Origin: Corynebacterium kalidii
GTDB taxonomy: Bacteria > Actinomycetota > Actinomycetes > Mycobacteriales > Mycobacteriaceae
Direction of reading: 5' to 3'
Assembly (NCBI RefSeq): GCF_022869005.1
Contig: NZ_JALIEA010000013.1
Span: forward strand, 186,001 to 250,000
Length of the DNA: 64,000 nucleotides
Of the stretch, positions 26,968-38,167 are shown in pieces; position 1 is the first letter of the stretch; each line of letters opens with the position of its first letter. Under the pieces are notes generated by a model. That model worked only from the letters and a program-made list of their open reading frames with translations, ran no database searches and was not told the origin of the DNA. Position numbers and translations under genes: made by a program.

Positions 26968-28989
26968 GTGCCACGTATCAGCAGAGACACCGACATCTAC
27001 CCGATCACCATGCGCGAACTGGAGGTGCTGCGGATCGAGGACGTCACCCCCGGTATGCGGCGCGTGGTCTTCGGCGGGGAGGGGCTGCGCGAGCACCTCC
27101 GCGACGGGGAACAGGTCCCGGCGATCGTCTCCGACGGCTTCGACGACGACATGCGGATGATCTTCCCGCACCCGGTCACCGGCGAGCGTCCCTACCCGGT
27201 CTCCCTCGGCGACGGGCGGCTCGACTGGACCGCGGAGGTCAACGAACTCTTCCGCACCTACACGGTGCGCCGGTGGACCCCGGAGGCCGGAAAGTTCGGC
27301 GAGCTCGTCGTCGACTTCGCCCGGCACGGGGCGGGCCTGGCCGAGGGCTGGTCCGACACCGCGTCGGTCGGTGACCGCGTCTACGCCGCCGGGCCGAAGA
27401 ACTGCGCGTCGCTGCCGGTGCACACAGACTGGCTGCTGCTCATCGGCGACGAGACCGCGCTGCCCGCCATCGGACGGTGCCTGGAGGAGCTCCCGGCCGG
27501 CCACCGGGTCGTCGCCGTCGTCGAGGTTCCCGAGCGCGCCGACATCCAGCACGATCTCGACGGCCTCGCGACGGCGGACGGTGCGGGGATCGACCTGCGG
27601 TGGGTCGTGCGCGCCGAGGGCGGCGACTTCACCGCCACGGTCGCCGCGCTGGCGCAGGACGGGGCGCTGCCCGGGGGCACGCCGTTCGTCTGGGCCGCCG
27701 GTGAGGCCGGACGGCTGAAGACGGTGCGCCGGTTCGTCAAGGAGCGCGGGGTCCCCCGCGAGCACGTCCAGATCACCGGGTACTGGCGACGCAACGACGC
27801 CACGACGGCCGGTGCCGCCGAGGGGGCCGCGAACGACGGGACAGGCTCGGGGACAGGCTCGGGGGCCGATTCCGGTGCCGGTGCGTCCAGCCTGGCCCCG
27901 CTGCTGCAGCTCCACGAGCTCACCGAGATCGCGCCGGGCCTCGCCCTGCAGGCGGCCGCCCGTCTCGGCAGGTACGGACTGTTCGAGGCCGTCGACACCG
28001 TCGCGGATAGCGCCGGCGGTGCCGCGTCCGTGGACGCCGTCGCCGAGGCCGTCCAGGTGCCGGAGGGCCGCCTGGTGAGGTTCCTGCGGTACCTGGAGTC
28101 CCTCGGCCTGCTCGCCCTGCACGGCGGGGAGGGGCAGGCCACCGTGACACTGACCGCGCTCGGCGAGGAGCTCGCCGACCCGGACGGCCTCGTCGCCCGG
28201 CTGGCCGGCCCGGAGGCGCTGCAGGCCCTGACCTGGCTGCACCTCGACGACGGGTTGCGCGACGGCGCGCCGGTCCCGGTGGGTGCCACCGGCTGCACCT
28301 GGGACGGCCTGCGCGGGGACGACCCGTCGCTGGGCCGACCACTGGAGGACAATGAAGCGACCCGGGCGCAGTGGGTCGCCCCGGCGCTGGCGGCCCGGTG
28401 GGGCTCGCTGCCCGGAGGCGCGCCGGCCAGCGTCGCCGTGCTCGGCGGTGCCGAGGGGACCGCCGCGGCCGTGTACGCCGATGAGCTGCTGCGACGGGCT
28501 GATGCCCCGGGGGTCCCGGGGGTCCCGGAGGTCACGGTGCTGCGCATGCCCGGGAACCACACCTGCAGCCCGGAGCGGCTGCTCGCCGAGGTCGGCGAGT
28601 CGCGCCGGGACCGTGTGCGGATCGGCGACTGGGAGGTCGGGGACGGTCGCAGCATCGGGGCGGACCTCGTGCTCCTGCTGGACCCCTACGCCGTGTGCGC
28701 CCCCGGCGAGGTGCCCGGCCTGTTGTCGTCGGCGGTGGCGGCGGCCGGTGGCGGTGCGACGGGCGCTGGTACGACGGGCGGTGGCCGCGTCGTCGTCGTC
28801 ACCCGGCTGCTCGCCGAGAGCGGCGACGAGGACCACGACTACGAGGAGGACCTCACCCGCATGCTGGTCTCCGGGAGGAGCCTGCCCACCGCCCGGGACC
28901 TGTCGTCGGCGGTCGCCCAGGCGGGTCTGCGGGGGCTGGCAGACATACCGGTCGGTTGGGGCAGCCACGCCGTCGTCATCGGCGCATGA
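26968..28989 (+). CDS. Siderophore-interacting (ferric reductase) protein fused to an O-methyltransferase-like domain
   Basis: 673 residues, about twice the length of a usual siderophore-interacting protein. Residues 1-280 form the SIP/ViuB flavin-dependent ferric-siderophore reductase: FRTYTVRRWTP (FAD-binding R-x-Y-T), YAAGPKNCAS, LLIGDETALPAIGRCLEELP, and FVWAAGEAGRLKTVRRFVKERG with HVQITGYWRRND. After a Gly/Ser/Ala linker (285-310) comes a dimerisation/winged-helix region like that of plant-type O-methyltransferases (GRYGLFEAVDTV, GRLVRFLRYLESLGLLAL) and a weak Rossmann-like part (SVAVLGGAEGTAAAVY). The SAM loop is degenerate, so methyl transfer is doubtful. GTG 26968 is preceded by GAGGA. 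Expected role: release of iron from the siderophore in the cytoplasm. Confidence 0.85.
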   Translation: MPRISRDTDIYPITMRELEVLRIEDVTPGMRRVVFGGEGLREHLRDGEQVPAIVSDGFDDDMRMIFPHPVTGERPYPVSLGDGRLDWTAEVNELFRTYTVRRWTPEAGKFGELVVDFARHGAGLAEGWSDTASVGDRVYAAGPKNCASLPVHTDWLLLIGDETALPAIGRCLEELPAGHRVVAVVEVPERADIQHDLDGLATADGAGIDLRWVVRAEGGDFTATVAALAQDGALPGGTPFVWAAGEAGRLKTVRRFVKERGVPREHVQITGYWRRNDATTAGAAEGAANDGTGSGTGSGADSGAGASSLAPLLQLHELTEIAPGLALQAAARLGRYGLFEAVDTVADSAGGAASVDAVAEAVQVPEGRLVRFLRYLESLGLLALHGGEGQATVTLTALGEELADPDGLVARLAGPEALQALTWLHLDDGLRDGAPVPVGATGCTWDGLRGDDPSLGRPLEDNEATRAQWVAPALAARWGSLPGGAPASVAVLGGAEGTAAAVYADELLRRADAPGVPGVPEVTVLRMPGNHTCSPERLLAEVGESRRDRVRIGDWEVGDGRSIGADLVLLLDPYAVCAPGEVPGLLSSAVAAAGGGATGAGTTGGGRVVVVTRLLAESGDEDHDYEEDLTRMLVSGRSLPTARDLSSAVAQAGLRGLADIPVGWGSHAVVIGA

Positions 28990-29134
28990 CGGAGCGTATT
29001 CCGTGCGCGTGATGAACCGCGCAATGAACGGGGTGCACGGGTACCGGGCCGGTACACCACTCAGGTACTCTGTTCAGGGTCTGAGCAATAATCTCGAGTA
29101 GTCCCGTCAGCACGGGAAGGTGGAGCTGGGAACT

Positions 29135-31484
<2,350 letters not shown>

Positions 31485-31543
31485 GAGCGCGAGGGGGCTA
31501 CCCGTGGGAGCTGTCAGGAAAGGCCTCCAGGAAGCCCTCCAGG

Positions 31544-31600
31544 AAAAGTCTGGGCCCGTGCATCTTCAGTAGCCCTGAAGATGCACGGGCCCAGACTTTT
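31544..31600. repeat. Interspersed inverted repeat, copy 3 (longest arms)
   Basis: Perfect 26-bp arms (31544-31569 and 31575-31600) around a 5-nt loop. The outer 19 bases AAAAGTCTGGGCCCGTGCA are identical to copies 1 and 2; the inner part (TCTTCAG) is different, though still paired. It lies between convergent asd and the DUF2268 gene and looks like a two-way terminator. Confidence 0.94.
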
Positions 31601-31640
31601 TCCGTCGGTACTGGGGACGTGAATACAGAGGACGCCGGTG

Positions 31641-32579
31641 TCAGAGCCCCAGGGACTCCCGGGCGACACGGATGATCTCCGCGGCGGGGGTGCGCACACC
31701 CGCCGCAGCCGTCGTCCCGGTCGTACCGAGGTAGGCACGCACCAGTCGGGCCCCCACCGCGTACCCTGCCCCGGTGGGGACGCCGACCGGTTCCACACCG
31801 AACACCCTGGCGGAGGCGTCCCCGTGGATCCAGGCGGTGAAGTTCTCCATCCCGGTGGTGTCGGCGGCGTCGGTGACACGGCGGAGGACCTCGTCCGAAC
31901 ACGCCGAGGGGTCGACGAAGTGGGTGAATCCGCGCGCCCCGTAGAGCTCGGTGGCGAAGACGTCGGCCAGACCTTCGGCGACGAGCTGCTCACCCAGGGT
32001 GACGGTTGCCGGATCCCAGACCACACCACCGGGCGAGTAGCGCACGTTGTGGTGGAGTTCGTGGACCACGATCGCCTCCAGGCGGTCGAGCACCGTGGGG
32101 GTCGGCCAGAGGTGGATCTGGATGTAGCCGCTGATCCCGCCGAACGCGACCAGCCCCTGGACCACGTCCATGAAATGGGGGTTGTCCGGGTCACCCACCC
32201 CGAGCAGGACGGTGAGGTCGGGAACCGTGGCACCGGGATCCGCCTCGCGCAGTGAGCGGACCCCACGCCGGAGTGCGTCCCGCGCCCTCTCCCACGCATG
32301 GTGGTCACCGAGAAGGTCGACCGCACCGCGGACCCGCTCGGTGTACGCGGCGTCGGCGGTATCGCCGTCCCAGGCGAAGCTCATGCTCTGCCGGTCCATG
32401 TCCGCGAGGTCGACCTCGCCGGGGAAGTAGCGGAACATACCGGCCATGGGCCGCCACATGGCGCGGACCAGGTCGGCCCGCGCCTCCACGGGTGCATCGA
32501 GTACCGCGGTCATCGCACGGCGTGAGTCCAGGACGTTGATGTCGTTGATGTTGCTGGTGATGTCGTTGGTGTCGTTCAT
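31641..32579 (-). CDS. DUF2268-family putative zinc protease
   Basis: 312 residues without a signal peptide. The motif IVVHELHHNVRY is an HExxH zinc site, and EQLVAEGLADVFATELYG about 30 residues later supplies the probable third ligand Glu, the arrangement of DUF2268 predicted Zn-dependent proteases. Substrate and role are unknown. The first 18 residues (MNDTNDITSNINDINVLD) are an Asn/Asp-rich stretch coded by imperfect repeats, probably dispensable. ATG 32579 is 7 nt after TAGCCT. It is a single gene between asd (convergent) and ferrochelatase. Confidence 0.8.
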   Translation of the reverse strand: MNDTNDITSNINDINVLDSRRAMTAVLDAPVEARADLVRAMWRPMAGMFRYFPGEVDLADMDRQSMSFAWDGDTADAAYTERVRGAVDLLGDHHAWERARDALRRGVRSLREADPGATVPDLTVLLGVGDPDNPHFMDVVQGLVAFGGISGYIQIHLWPTPTVLDRLEAIVVHELHHNVRYSPGGVVWDPATVTLGEQLVAEGLADVFATELYGARGFTHFVDPSACSDEVLRRVTDAADTTGMENFTAWIHGDASARVFGVEPVGVPTGAGYAVGARLVRAYLGTTGTTAAAGVRTPAAEIIRVARESLGL

Positions 32580-32586
32580 GCCAGCG

Positions 32587-32592
32587 AGGCTA
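32587..32592 (-). promoter_or_regulatory. -10 box, leaderless promoter of the DUF2268 gene
   Basis: TAGCCT on the minus strand, 7 nt before ATG 32579. Confidence 0.6.
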
Positions 32593-32641
32593 GAGGCTCA
32601 CGCAGCGTGAGGGTCAAGGCCAGGACGTCCGCCCCGCCGGC

Positions 32642-33670
32642 TCACACCCGGGAGGTGTGCGCCACGGTCTGCTCCACCAGGTCCAGCACCATGTCGGTGA
32701 ACTCGGGGGTCGGACCCGGTGTCGCCGCACGGACCATCGGCACCCCCAGCCCGGCGGCGGTGTCGGCGGCCTCGTTGTCGAGGTCCCACATCACCTCCAT
32801 GTGATCGGAGATGAAGCCCACGGGGACCAGCACGATCGGGCGGTGGTCGCCGTCCGTACCGTCCTGGCCCGTGACGGTGGCCTCCAGGTGGTCGCAGATG
32901 TCCGGCTCCAGCCACGGGATGTGGGGCGGGCCGGAGCGCGACTGCCACACCAGTTCCACGTCGGTGCCGTCGTCACCGTCCGTGGCGAAGCTGCTCAGCG
33001 CGCGGATCTCCCGGGCGGCGGTCAACACCTGGCCCGAGTACCGGTGGGTGGTGTCGGCCGAGGACGCCTCGTCGGCGGACACGGGCACGGAGTGGGCGGT
33101 GAACAGCAGGCGGGCATCGGCCCGCTGGTCGGCCGGGAGCGAGTCCCTGGCCTCGTCGACCAGCCGGGCGAAGGCGGAGAGGAACAGCGGGTGGTCGTGG
33201 AAGGGCCGGATCTTCGTCATCGTCGGCGGGGTGACACCGGCGTCGCGGCAGGACTGCAGCGCCCGTTCGATGTCCTCGCGGTACTGGATGTCGCCGGAGT
33301 ACCCGCCCCATGCGGAGGTGGCGAACACGATGACCTCGGTGACGCCGTCGGCCACCATCCGCCTGGTGGTGTCCTCGATGTAGGGCTCCCAGTTCCGGTT
33401 GCCGAAGTACACCGGCAGGTCCAACCCCCGCGCGGCGATCTCGGTGCGGAGATGGTCGATGATCTCCAGGTTCTGGTCGTTGATGGGGCTCTTGCCGCCG
33501 AAGCGGTAGTAGTGCTCGCCGACCTCGGCGAGGCGCTCGCGGGGGATGCCCCGTCCCCGGGTGACGTTCTCGAGGAAGGGGACCACGTCCTCCTCCTTCT
33601 CCGGTCCCCCGAAGGAGAGGACGAGCAGCGCCCTGCGGGCGGTGGTGCCAGACATGCCAGACTCAGCCAT
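32642..33670 (-). CDS. cpfC: Coproporphyrin III ferrochelatase
   Basis: 342 residues of the HemH/CpfC family, inserting Fe2+ into coproporphyrin III in the coproporphyrin-dependent heme pathway of Gram-positives. Motifs include LLVLSFGGPEKEEDVVPFLENVTRGRGIP at the N terminus, YYRFGGKSPINDQN, FATSAWGGYSGDIQYREDI, LLFTAHSVP with the conserved His, and GFISDHMEVMWDLDNEA with metal-site Glu and His. It lies beside sigC and katA, so heme supply and a heme enzyme are neighbours. ATG 33670 is 7 nt after TAGGAT, which overlaps the stop codon of the upstream gene. Confidence 0.96.
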   Translation of the reverse strand: MAESGMSGTTARRALLVLSFGGPEKEEDVVPFLENVTRGRGIPRERLAEVGEHYYRFGGKSPINDQNLEIIDHLRTEIAARGLDLPVYFGNRNWEPYIEDTTRRMVADGVTEVIVFATSAWGGYSGDIQYREDIERALQSCRDAGVTPPTMTKIRPFHDHPLFLSAFARLVDEARDSLPADQRADARLLFTAHSVPVSADEASSADTTHRYSGQVLTAAREIRALSSFATDGDDGTDVELVWQSRSGPPHIPWLEPDICDHLEATVTGQDGTDGDHRPIVLVPVGFISDHMEVMWDLDNEAADTAAGLGVPMVRAATPGPTPEFTDMVLDLVEQTVAHTSRV

Positions 33671-33677
33671 GGTCCCG

Positions 33678-33683
33678 ATCCTA
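33678..33683 (-). promoter_or_regulatory. -10 box, leaderless promoter of ferrochelatase gene
   Basis: TAGGAT on the minus strand, 7 nt before ATG 33670. Its TAG (33683-33681) is the stop codon of the epimerase gene. Confidence 0.6.
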
Positions 33684-35048
33684 CTCGTCGGGCAACCCCA
33701 GTTCGTGGATGAGGGCGGCGCGCAGGGTGGGGTGCCGGAACGTGTGCCCGAGGTGTTCGAGGACGGACGGGGCGACGTTCTGGTCGGCCAGGGCCAGCTC
33801 TTCGGCGCCCTGCACCCCGAGGAGCAGCGCCGGGGCGGCGGCGGGCACCGGCAGGCTCAGCGGTACGCGGATCCGCTGCAGGTCAGCCAGGGTCGCGGTG
33901 AACTCGGCGTTGGTGGCCATCTGCGGGCCCACGGCGTTGACCGGGCCGGAGAGTCCGCCGTCGACCACGGCCCGGACGTACACGTCCACCAGGTCGTCCA
34001 GCGACACCCACGGGAAGTGCTGGCGCCCGGAGCCCAGGACGCCACCGCCGACCCTGCTCGACGCGTCCAGGGCGGTGAGCAGGGCGGAGCCGCCGGCCAG
34101 GACGAGGCCGGTGCGTACGGTGACCACGCGCCGTCCGGCGTCGGACGCGGGGCGGCAGGCGTCCTCCCAGTCGGAGACGACCTCGGCGAGGAAGCCGTCA
34201 CCGGCCCCGGCGCGCTCGTTGACCCGTCCGGCGCGGGTGTGGCCGTAGAACCCGACCGCGGAGGCGCAGATGAACGACGCGACGCCGGGGGTGGCGGCGG
34301 CGAGGTCGGCGAGTAGGCGCGTCGGTCCGACCCGGGAGTCACGGACGGCGGCCTTGTGCTTCTCGGTGAACCGTCCGGCGATGCCCGCACCGGCGAGGTG
34401 GACCACCGTGTCCACCCCGTCGAACAGGTCCGGTGAGGGGTCGTCGGGGTCCCAGACCCGCGCGTCCGGTTCCGGTGGCAGCGCGGAGCGCGACAGCGGG
34501 ACCACGGTGTGCCCCAGGGACCGCAGGAGTGCGACGAGCCGGGTGCCGACGAGCCCGGTCGCCCCGGTCACCGCGACGGTGTGGTGCCCGGTGACGGTGG
34601 CGTCGCCGACGCGCGCGCGGTGGGCGAGGTCGTCGGCGAGCTGGCGGTGACGGTAGCGGAAGACCCGGTCCAGCAGCGCCGCCGGGGCCGTCCCCTGCAC
34701 CGTGTCGGTGAGCAGCGTGCCGCGGGTGTTGGCGGTGTCGTCGTCGTGGAAGGCGTGGGTGTGCCGCCACCGCGTGATCTGGCGCAGCGGGGGATTGACG
34801 CATTCGTCGACGAAGAGACGTCCCTCGACGAAGTCGTCGGGCCGGTGGTCGGCCTGCCAGGTGCGGAGCCCCGGGACGCGGCCGGGCAGGGACAGCACGG
34901 TGGTGCCGTCCTTGAGGGACGACGCCTCGGAGGCGATACGGATCCGGGAGAAGCCCGGGGTCAGGCGGGTCACCGCGCCGGGGCGGGTGTGCCAGTCCCA
35001 GACGTCCTGGCGGGGGAACCGGAGGTGTTGGTGGTAGCGGTGGGTCAC
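33681..35048 (-). CDS. SRPBCC domain fused to TIGR01777-family NAD-dependent epimerase
   Basis: 455 residues. The first 150 form an SRPBCC/START-like ligand-binding domain (MTHRYHQHLRFPRQDVWDWHTRPGAVTRLTPGF start, typical of polyketide-cyclase-like folds). The rest is a short-chain dehydrogenase-like domain with VTGATGLVGTRLVALLRSLGH (Rossmann loop), VVHLAGAGIAGRF and SAVGFYG, as in the YfcH/TIGR01777 group. Substrate unknown; a hydrophobic or lipid-like compound is plausible from the SRPBCC part. Its GTG start overlaps the sigC stop (GTGA), and a TACACT box 7 nt upstream offers a second, leaderless start of transcription. Confidence 0.85.
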   Translation of the reverse strand: MTHRYHQHLRFPRQDVWDWHTRPGAVTRLTPGFSRIRIASEASSLKDGTTVLSLPGRVPGLRTWQADHRPDDFVEGRLFVDECVNPPLRQITRWRHTHAFHDDDTANTRGTLLTDTVQGTAPAALLDRVFRYRHRQLADDLAHRARVGDATVTGHHTVAVTGATGLVGTRLVALLRSLGHTVVPLSRSALPPEPDARVWDPDDPSPDLFDGVDTVVHLAGAGIAGRFTEKHKAAVRDSRVGPTRLLADLAAATPGVASFICASAVGFYGHTRAGRVNERAGAGDGFLAEVVSDWEDACRPASDAGRRVVTVRTGLVLAGGSALLTALDASSRVGGGVLGSGRQHFPWVSLDDLVDVYVRAVVDGGLSGPVNAVGPQMATNAEFTATLADLQRIRVPLSLPVPAAAPALLLGVQGAEELALADQNVAPSVLEHLGHTFRHPTLRAALIHELGLPDE

Positions 35049-35719
35049 GAACCCCAGTGTAGGGACGCTCCGCCGCCTGTGTCGGGTCCTGTGTCGGCGC
35101 CTGTGTCGGTGGCGCGCCCCGAGGCAGCCAGCAGGTCGGCGCGGGCGCGGGCCACGCGCGACCGGATCGTGCCCACCCGGACCCCGCAGATGTCGGCGGC
35201 CTCGGCGTAGGTGTGGCCGAGGACCTGGGTGAGGATCAGCGCCTCACGGCGGTCCGGTGCCAGGTCGTCGAGCATCGCCCGGGCATCCACGAGCTCGGCC
35301 CACGTCTGCCCGCCGGTGGTGTCCGGGGAGGTGGTGAGCTCGGTGGCGTCCTCCCACTGCTCGGCGGACCTGCGGGGGCGGGCCATGTCGTGGCGCACGC
35401 TGTCGACCCAGGTGTGCCTGGCGAGCGCGAGCAGCCAGGTGCGCGCGGAGGACCGGGCGGCGAACCGGGGCAGCCCACCCAGTGCCCGCAGGTAGGTCTC
35501 CTGGGTGAGGTCGTCGGCGCGGTCGGCGTCCGCCAGGTGGGCGAGGAGGCGCCAGACGTCGTCGTGGGTGGCCTCGATGAAGTCGTTGAGGGCCTGCCGG
35601 TCACCGCCGGCGGCGCGCAGCGCGAGGTCGGTGACCGCCTGGTCCGCCGGGGTGGTCCGGGCGTCCTGTCGGGCGTCCCGACCCTGTCGGCGCGTCGACT
35701 GCAGGGTTCTTCTTCGCAC
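35045..35719 (-). CDS. sigC: ECF sigma factor, SigC type
   Basis: 224 residues. Region 2 reads DDVWRLLAHLADADRADDLTQETYLRALGGLPRF, and region 4 reads LAPDRREALILTQVLGHTYAEAADICGVRVGTIRSRVARARADLLAA: a compact ECF sigma factor with no anti-sigma gene next to it. Position beside katA and near lysC-asd identifies it, by remembered gene order, with SigC of C. glutamicum, which controls terminal-oxidase and heme-related genes when respiration is impaired. GTG 35719 is chosen because TAAACT ends 8 nt before it; GTG 35737 is a longer alternative. It is transcribed with the epimerase, and ferrochelatase follows, consistent with a heme/respiration theme. Confidence 0.85.
   Translation of the reverse strand: MRRRTLQSTRRQGRDARQDARTTPADQAVTDLALRAAGGDRQALNDFIEATHDDVWRLLAHLADADRADDLTQETYLRALGGLPRFAARSSARTWLLALARHTWVDSVRHDMARPRRSAEQWEDATELTTSPDTTGGQTWAELVDARAMLDDLAPDRREALILTQVLGHTYAEAADICGVRVGTIRSRVARARADLLAASGRATDTGADTGPDTGGGASLHWGS
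35056..35061 (-). promoter_or_regulatory. -10 box, internal leaderless promoter of the epimerase gene
   Basis: TACACT on the minus strand inside the sigC 3' end, 7 nt before GTG 35048. Confidence 0.5.
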
Positions 35720-35727
35720 GGTTCCGG

Positions 35728-35733
35728 AGTTTA
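35728..35733 (-). promoter_or_regulatory. -10 box of sigC
   Basis: TAAACT on the minus strand, 8 nt before GTG 35719. Upstream, GGAAC followed 17 nt later by CGGTGA could be an ECF-type promoter that would allow autoregulation; this part is speculative. Confidence 0.5.
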
Positions 35734-35737
35734 TCAC

Positions 35738-36016
35738 CGTTTGTCACCGACACCGGGTTCCTGTGACTCCTGTGACCTTCGATTCTGTCTCTATCACTAT
35801 CGCCGACACAGTGTAAATAATATAAACCATTCAAAAGGGAGAAATTAATAGTGCGACCCTGAATGTTCGGGTGTATAACGGGACGTGACGGCACATGCAC
35901 CCCGTGACCGACGATCACGGCACCCGTGCGCCCCGCCGTCATCCACGACTGACATGTGCGCGATCAGTGCAGCACACGACCACTGCACCCACGGCAGCCA
36001 ACAGGAGGGTTCACAC
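35738..36016. promoter_or_regulatory. sigC-katA divergent intergenic region with AT-rich island
   Basis: The stretch 35811-35850 (TAAATAATATAAACCATTC and following) is far richer in A/T than anything nearby. It holds possible -10 boxes such as TAATAT (35818-35823), and TATAAC lies at about 35874 nearer katA. Repressor or OxyR-type sites are plausible here but I cannot define one. No small gene is convincing. Confidence 0.45.
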
Positions 36017-37651
36017 ATGACCACCCACGACGACCGCACCACCGGAGCACCGGGTCAGGACAGCTCCGCCGACATCGCCGCCCGCGGGGTCTGCCCGTAC
36101 TCCGGGCACTCCACCAACGCGAACGGCTCACCCGTCACCACCGAGGAGCACTCGGTCACGGTCGGGGAGCAGGGGCCGATCGCCCTGACCGACGTCCACC
36201 TCGTCGAGAAGCACGCCCACTTCAACCGCGAGCGCATCCCGGAGCGCAACGTCCACGCCAAGGGCTCCGGCGCCTTCGGCGAGCTCACCGTCACCGAGGA
36301 CGTCTCCCGGTACACCCGGGCGGACCTCTTCCAGCAGGGACGGGTGACCCCGATGCTCGCGCGGTTCTCCACCGTCGCCGGTGAACAGGGCTTCCCCGAC
36401 ACCGTGCGTGACGTCCGCGGGTTCTCGCTGAAGTTCTACACGCAGGAGGGCAACTACGACATCGTCGGCAACAACACCCCGGTGTTCTTCCTGCGCGACG
36501 GCATGAAGTTCCCCGACTTCATCCGCTCCCAGAAGCGGTTGACCAACGGGCTGCGCAGCGCCGACATGCAGTGGGACTTCTGGACCCGCAGTCCCGAGTC
36601 CGCCCACCAGGTCACCTACCTCATGGGCGACCGCGGTATCCCCAAGGACTTCCGTCACATGGACGGGTTCAGCTCCCACACCTACCAGTGGATCAACGCC
36701 GACGGTGAGCGCTTCTGGGTGAAGTACCACTTCAAGACCAGGCAGGGCTGGGAGTTCTTCACCGACGACGAGGCCGGCGCACTCGTCGGTTCCGGCGACT
36801 TCGACCACTCCCGTTCCGACCTCTACGAGGCCATCGAGCGCGGCGACTACCCGACCTGGGACGTCAAGGTCCAGATCATGCCCGTGGCCGAGGCGGAGAA
36901 CTACCGCTGGAATCCCTTCGACCTGACGAAGACCTGGTCGCAGAAGGACTACCCGCTCATCGACGTCGGACACTTCACCCTCAACGCGAATCCGCAGAAC
37001 TTCTTCGCGCAGATCGAGCAGGCGGCGTTCGCACCGTCCAATATCGTGCCCGGCATCGGCTTCTCGCCGGACAAGATGCTGCTGGCACGTGCGTTCGCCT
37101 ACGCCGACACGCAGCGCTACCGGCTGGGGACGAACTACCCGCAGCTGCCCGTCAACCGTCCGGTCGTCGCGGAGCGGAACTTCTACACCATGAAGGACGG
37201 CGCGGCGGCCTACGAGTTCCCCGCCGACGGCACACCGGTGTACTCGCCGAACCGTTTCGAACGCGGTGAGGGCACCGCGGACGTCTCCGACGGTTCCGGC
37301 GTGGTGGAGAAGGGGGTCGCACCCGGACAGTCCGCCTACGGTTTCGGTCGCGGGCAGGAGTCCGCGACCGGTCCGGCCGAGGACCTCGGTCTCTTCGACG
37401 ACAACTACGGCGGTGACCTCACCCGTGGAGCCTATGTCCGGCATGCCGAGGACGACGATTTCATCCAGGCGGGCAACCTGGTCCGCGAGGTGCTGGACGA
37501 CGACGCCCGCGAGCGTCTCGCCGGCAACATCGCCCGCGCGATGCAGGGTGTCTCCGAGCAGGTCGAGGGCCAGTGCTGGACCTACTGGGGCCGGGTCGAC
37601 GAGAACCTGCGCGACCGGGTCCGGGAGATCTACACCGACCTGAAGGGCTGA
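36017..37651 (+). CDS. katA: Catalase (heme, monofunctional)
   Basis: 544 residues, a clade of small-subunit-like catalase with normal length. Catalytic His80 lies in [12 protein letters not shown], the Asn in [18 protein letters not shown], and the heme-binding Tyr in [14 protein letters not shown]. It breaks down H2O2 in the cytoplasm. ATG 36017 has AGGAGGG at 7-nt spacing; the earlier in-frame start at 35885 has no support. The N terminus carries a polar extension with [13 protein letters not shown] residues (GVCPYSGHS, 24-32). It is divergent from sigC and ends at a strong hairpin. Confidence 0.97.
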   Translation: MTTHDDRTTGAPGQDSSADIAARGVCPYSGHSTNANGSPVTTEEHSVTVGEQGPIALTDVHLVEKHAHFNRERIPERNVHAKGSGAFGELTVTEDVSRYTRADLFQQGRVTPMLARFSTVAGEQGFPDTVRDVRGFSLKFYTQEGNYDIVGNNTPVFFLRDGMKFPDFIRSQKRLTNGLRSADMQWDFWTRSPESAHQVTYLMGDRGIPKDFRHMDGFSSHTYQWINADGERFWVKYHFKTRQGWEFFTDDEAGALVGSGDFDHSRSDLYEAIERGDYPTWDVKVQIMPVAEAENYRWNPFDLTKTWSQKDYPLIDVGHFTLNANPQNFFAQIEQAAFAPSNIVPGIGFSPDKMLLARAFAYADTQRYRLGTNYPQLPVNRPVVAERNFYTMKDGAAAYEFPADGTPVYSPNRFERGEGTADVSDGSGVVEKGVAPGQSAYGFGRGQESATGPAEDLGLFDDNYGGDLTRGAYVRHAEDDDFIQAGNLVREVLDDDARERLAGNIARAMQGVSEQVEGQCWTYWGRVDENLRDRVREIYTDLKG

Positions 37652-37676
37652 GCCGGCCCCGGGACGGTGCGACAGA

Positions 37677-37723
37677 GAGAACCCCCGGCAGGGAGACCAG
37701 TGGTCTCTCCGCCGGGGGTTCTC
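37677..37723. terminator. Terminator between katA and mnhG
   Basis: GAGAACCCCCGGC (37677-37689) pairs perfectly with 37711-37723, and GAGACC (37693-37698) with GGTCTC (37702-37707) inside. It can form on both strands and serves the convergent katA and Mrp operon. Confidence 0.85.
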
Positions 37724-37736
37724 GGCGTCGGATGGG

Positions 37737-38159
37737 TCAGTTCGCCTCCTTGGCGCGTTCACCGCCGGACAGCGGCACGGTGTGGTCCCACAGGGTGGCG
37801 TGCAGGGCACGCCCCATTACGTAGGAGCCGACCGCCTGGACCACGAGCAGCGCCAGGATGGCGACCACGCCCCTGACCAGGTAGCCGAGGACGAAACCTT
37901 CGGTGGCCCAGGAGTTCACGAAGTCGGCGGCGACGAGCAGGGGCAGCCCCATCCCGATCGCCGGGCCGAGCATGTTGACCTGGCTTAGCGCGTCCGGGGC
38001 GAGGTACATCGCGACGGCCGAGACGAGCACGTAGAGGGCACCGACGACGGCCAGGATGCTGACGATGATGGCGGGGATCCACCCGATCTCGTCGGGCTGC
38101 TGGACCACGGGCGCCTCCGCGGCGAGCAGGTGCACGGTGGACTGTGTCTGTGTGAGCAT
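37737..38159 (-). CDS. mnhG: Na+/H+ antiporter subunit G
   Basis: 140 residues. Three membrane helices (IIVSILAVVGALYVLVSAVAMYL, GPAIGMGLPLLVAADFV, VVAILALLVVQAVGSYVMGRAL) are in the MrpG/PhaG layout, with an extra N-terminal extension of about 25 residues. It is the last subunit of the Mrp complex, which exchanges Na+ or K+ for protons. ATG 38159 has AGGAG upstream and lies 8 bases after mnhF. Confidence 0.92.
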   Translation of the reverse strand: MLTQTQSTVHLLAAEAPVVQQPDEIGWIPAIIVSILAVVGALYVLVSAVAMYLAPDALSQVNMLGPAIGMGLPLLVAADFVNSWATEGFVLGYLVRGVVAILALLVVQAVGSYVMGRALHATLWDHTVPLSGGERAKEAN

Positions 38160-38167
38160 GATTTCTC

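Noticed and set aside
26179..28968. A 929-codon minus-strand frame opposite the siderophore reductase
   Set aside because: It has no recognisable domain and covers both a divergent promoter and two well-supported genes.
35851..35862. A tiny GTG frame with an AAGGGAG-like site in the katA leader
   Set aside because: It has only three codons (GTG CGA CCC TGA) and no sign of selection.
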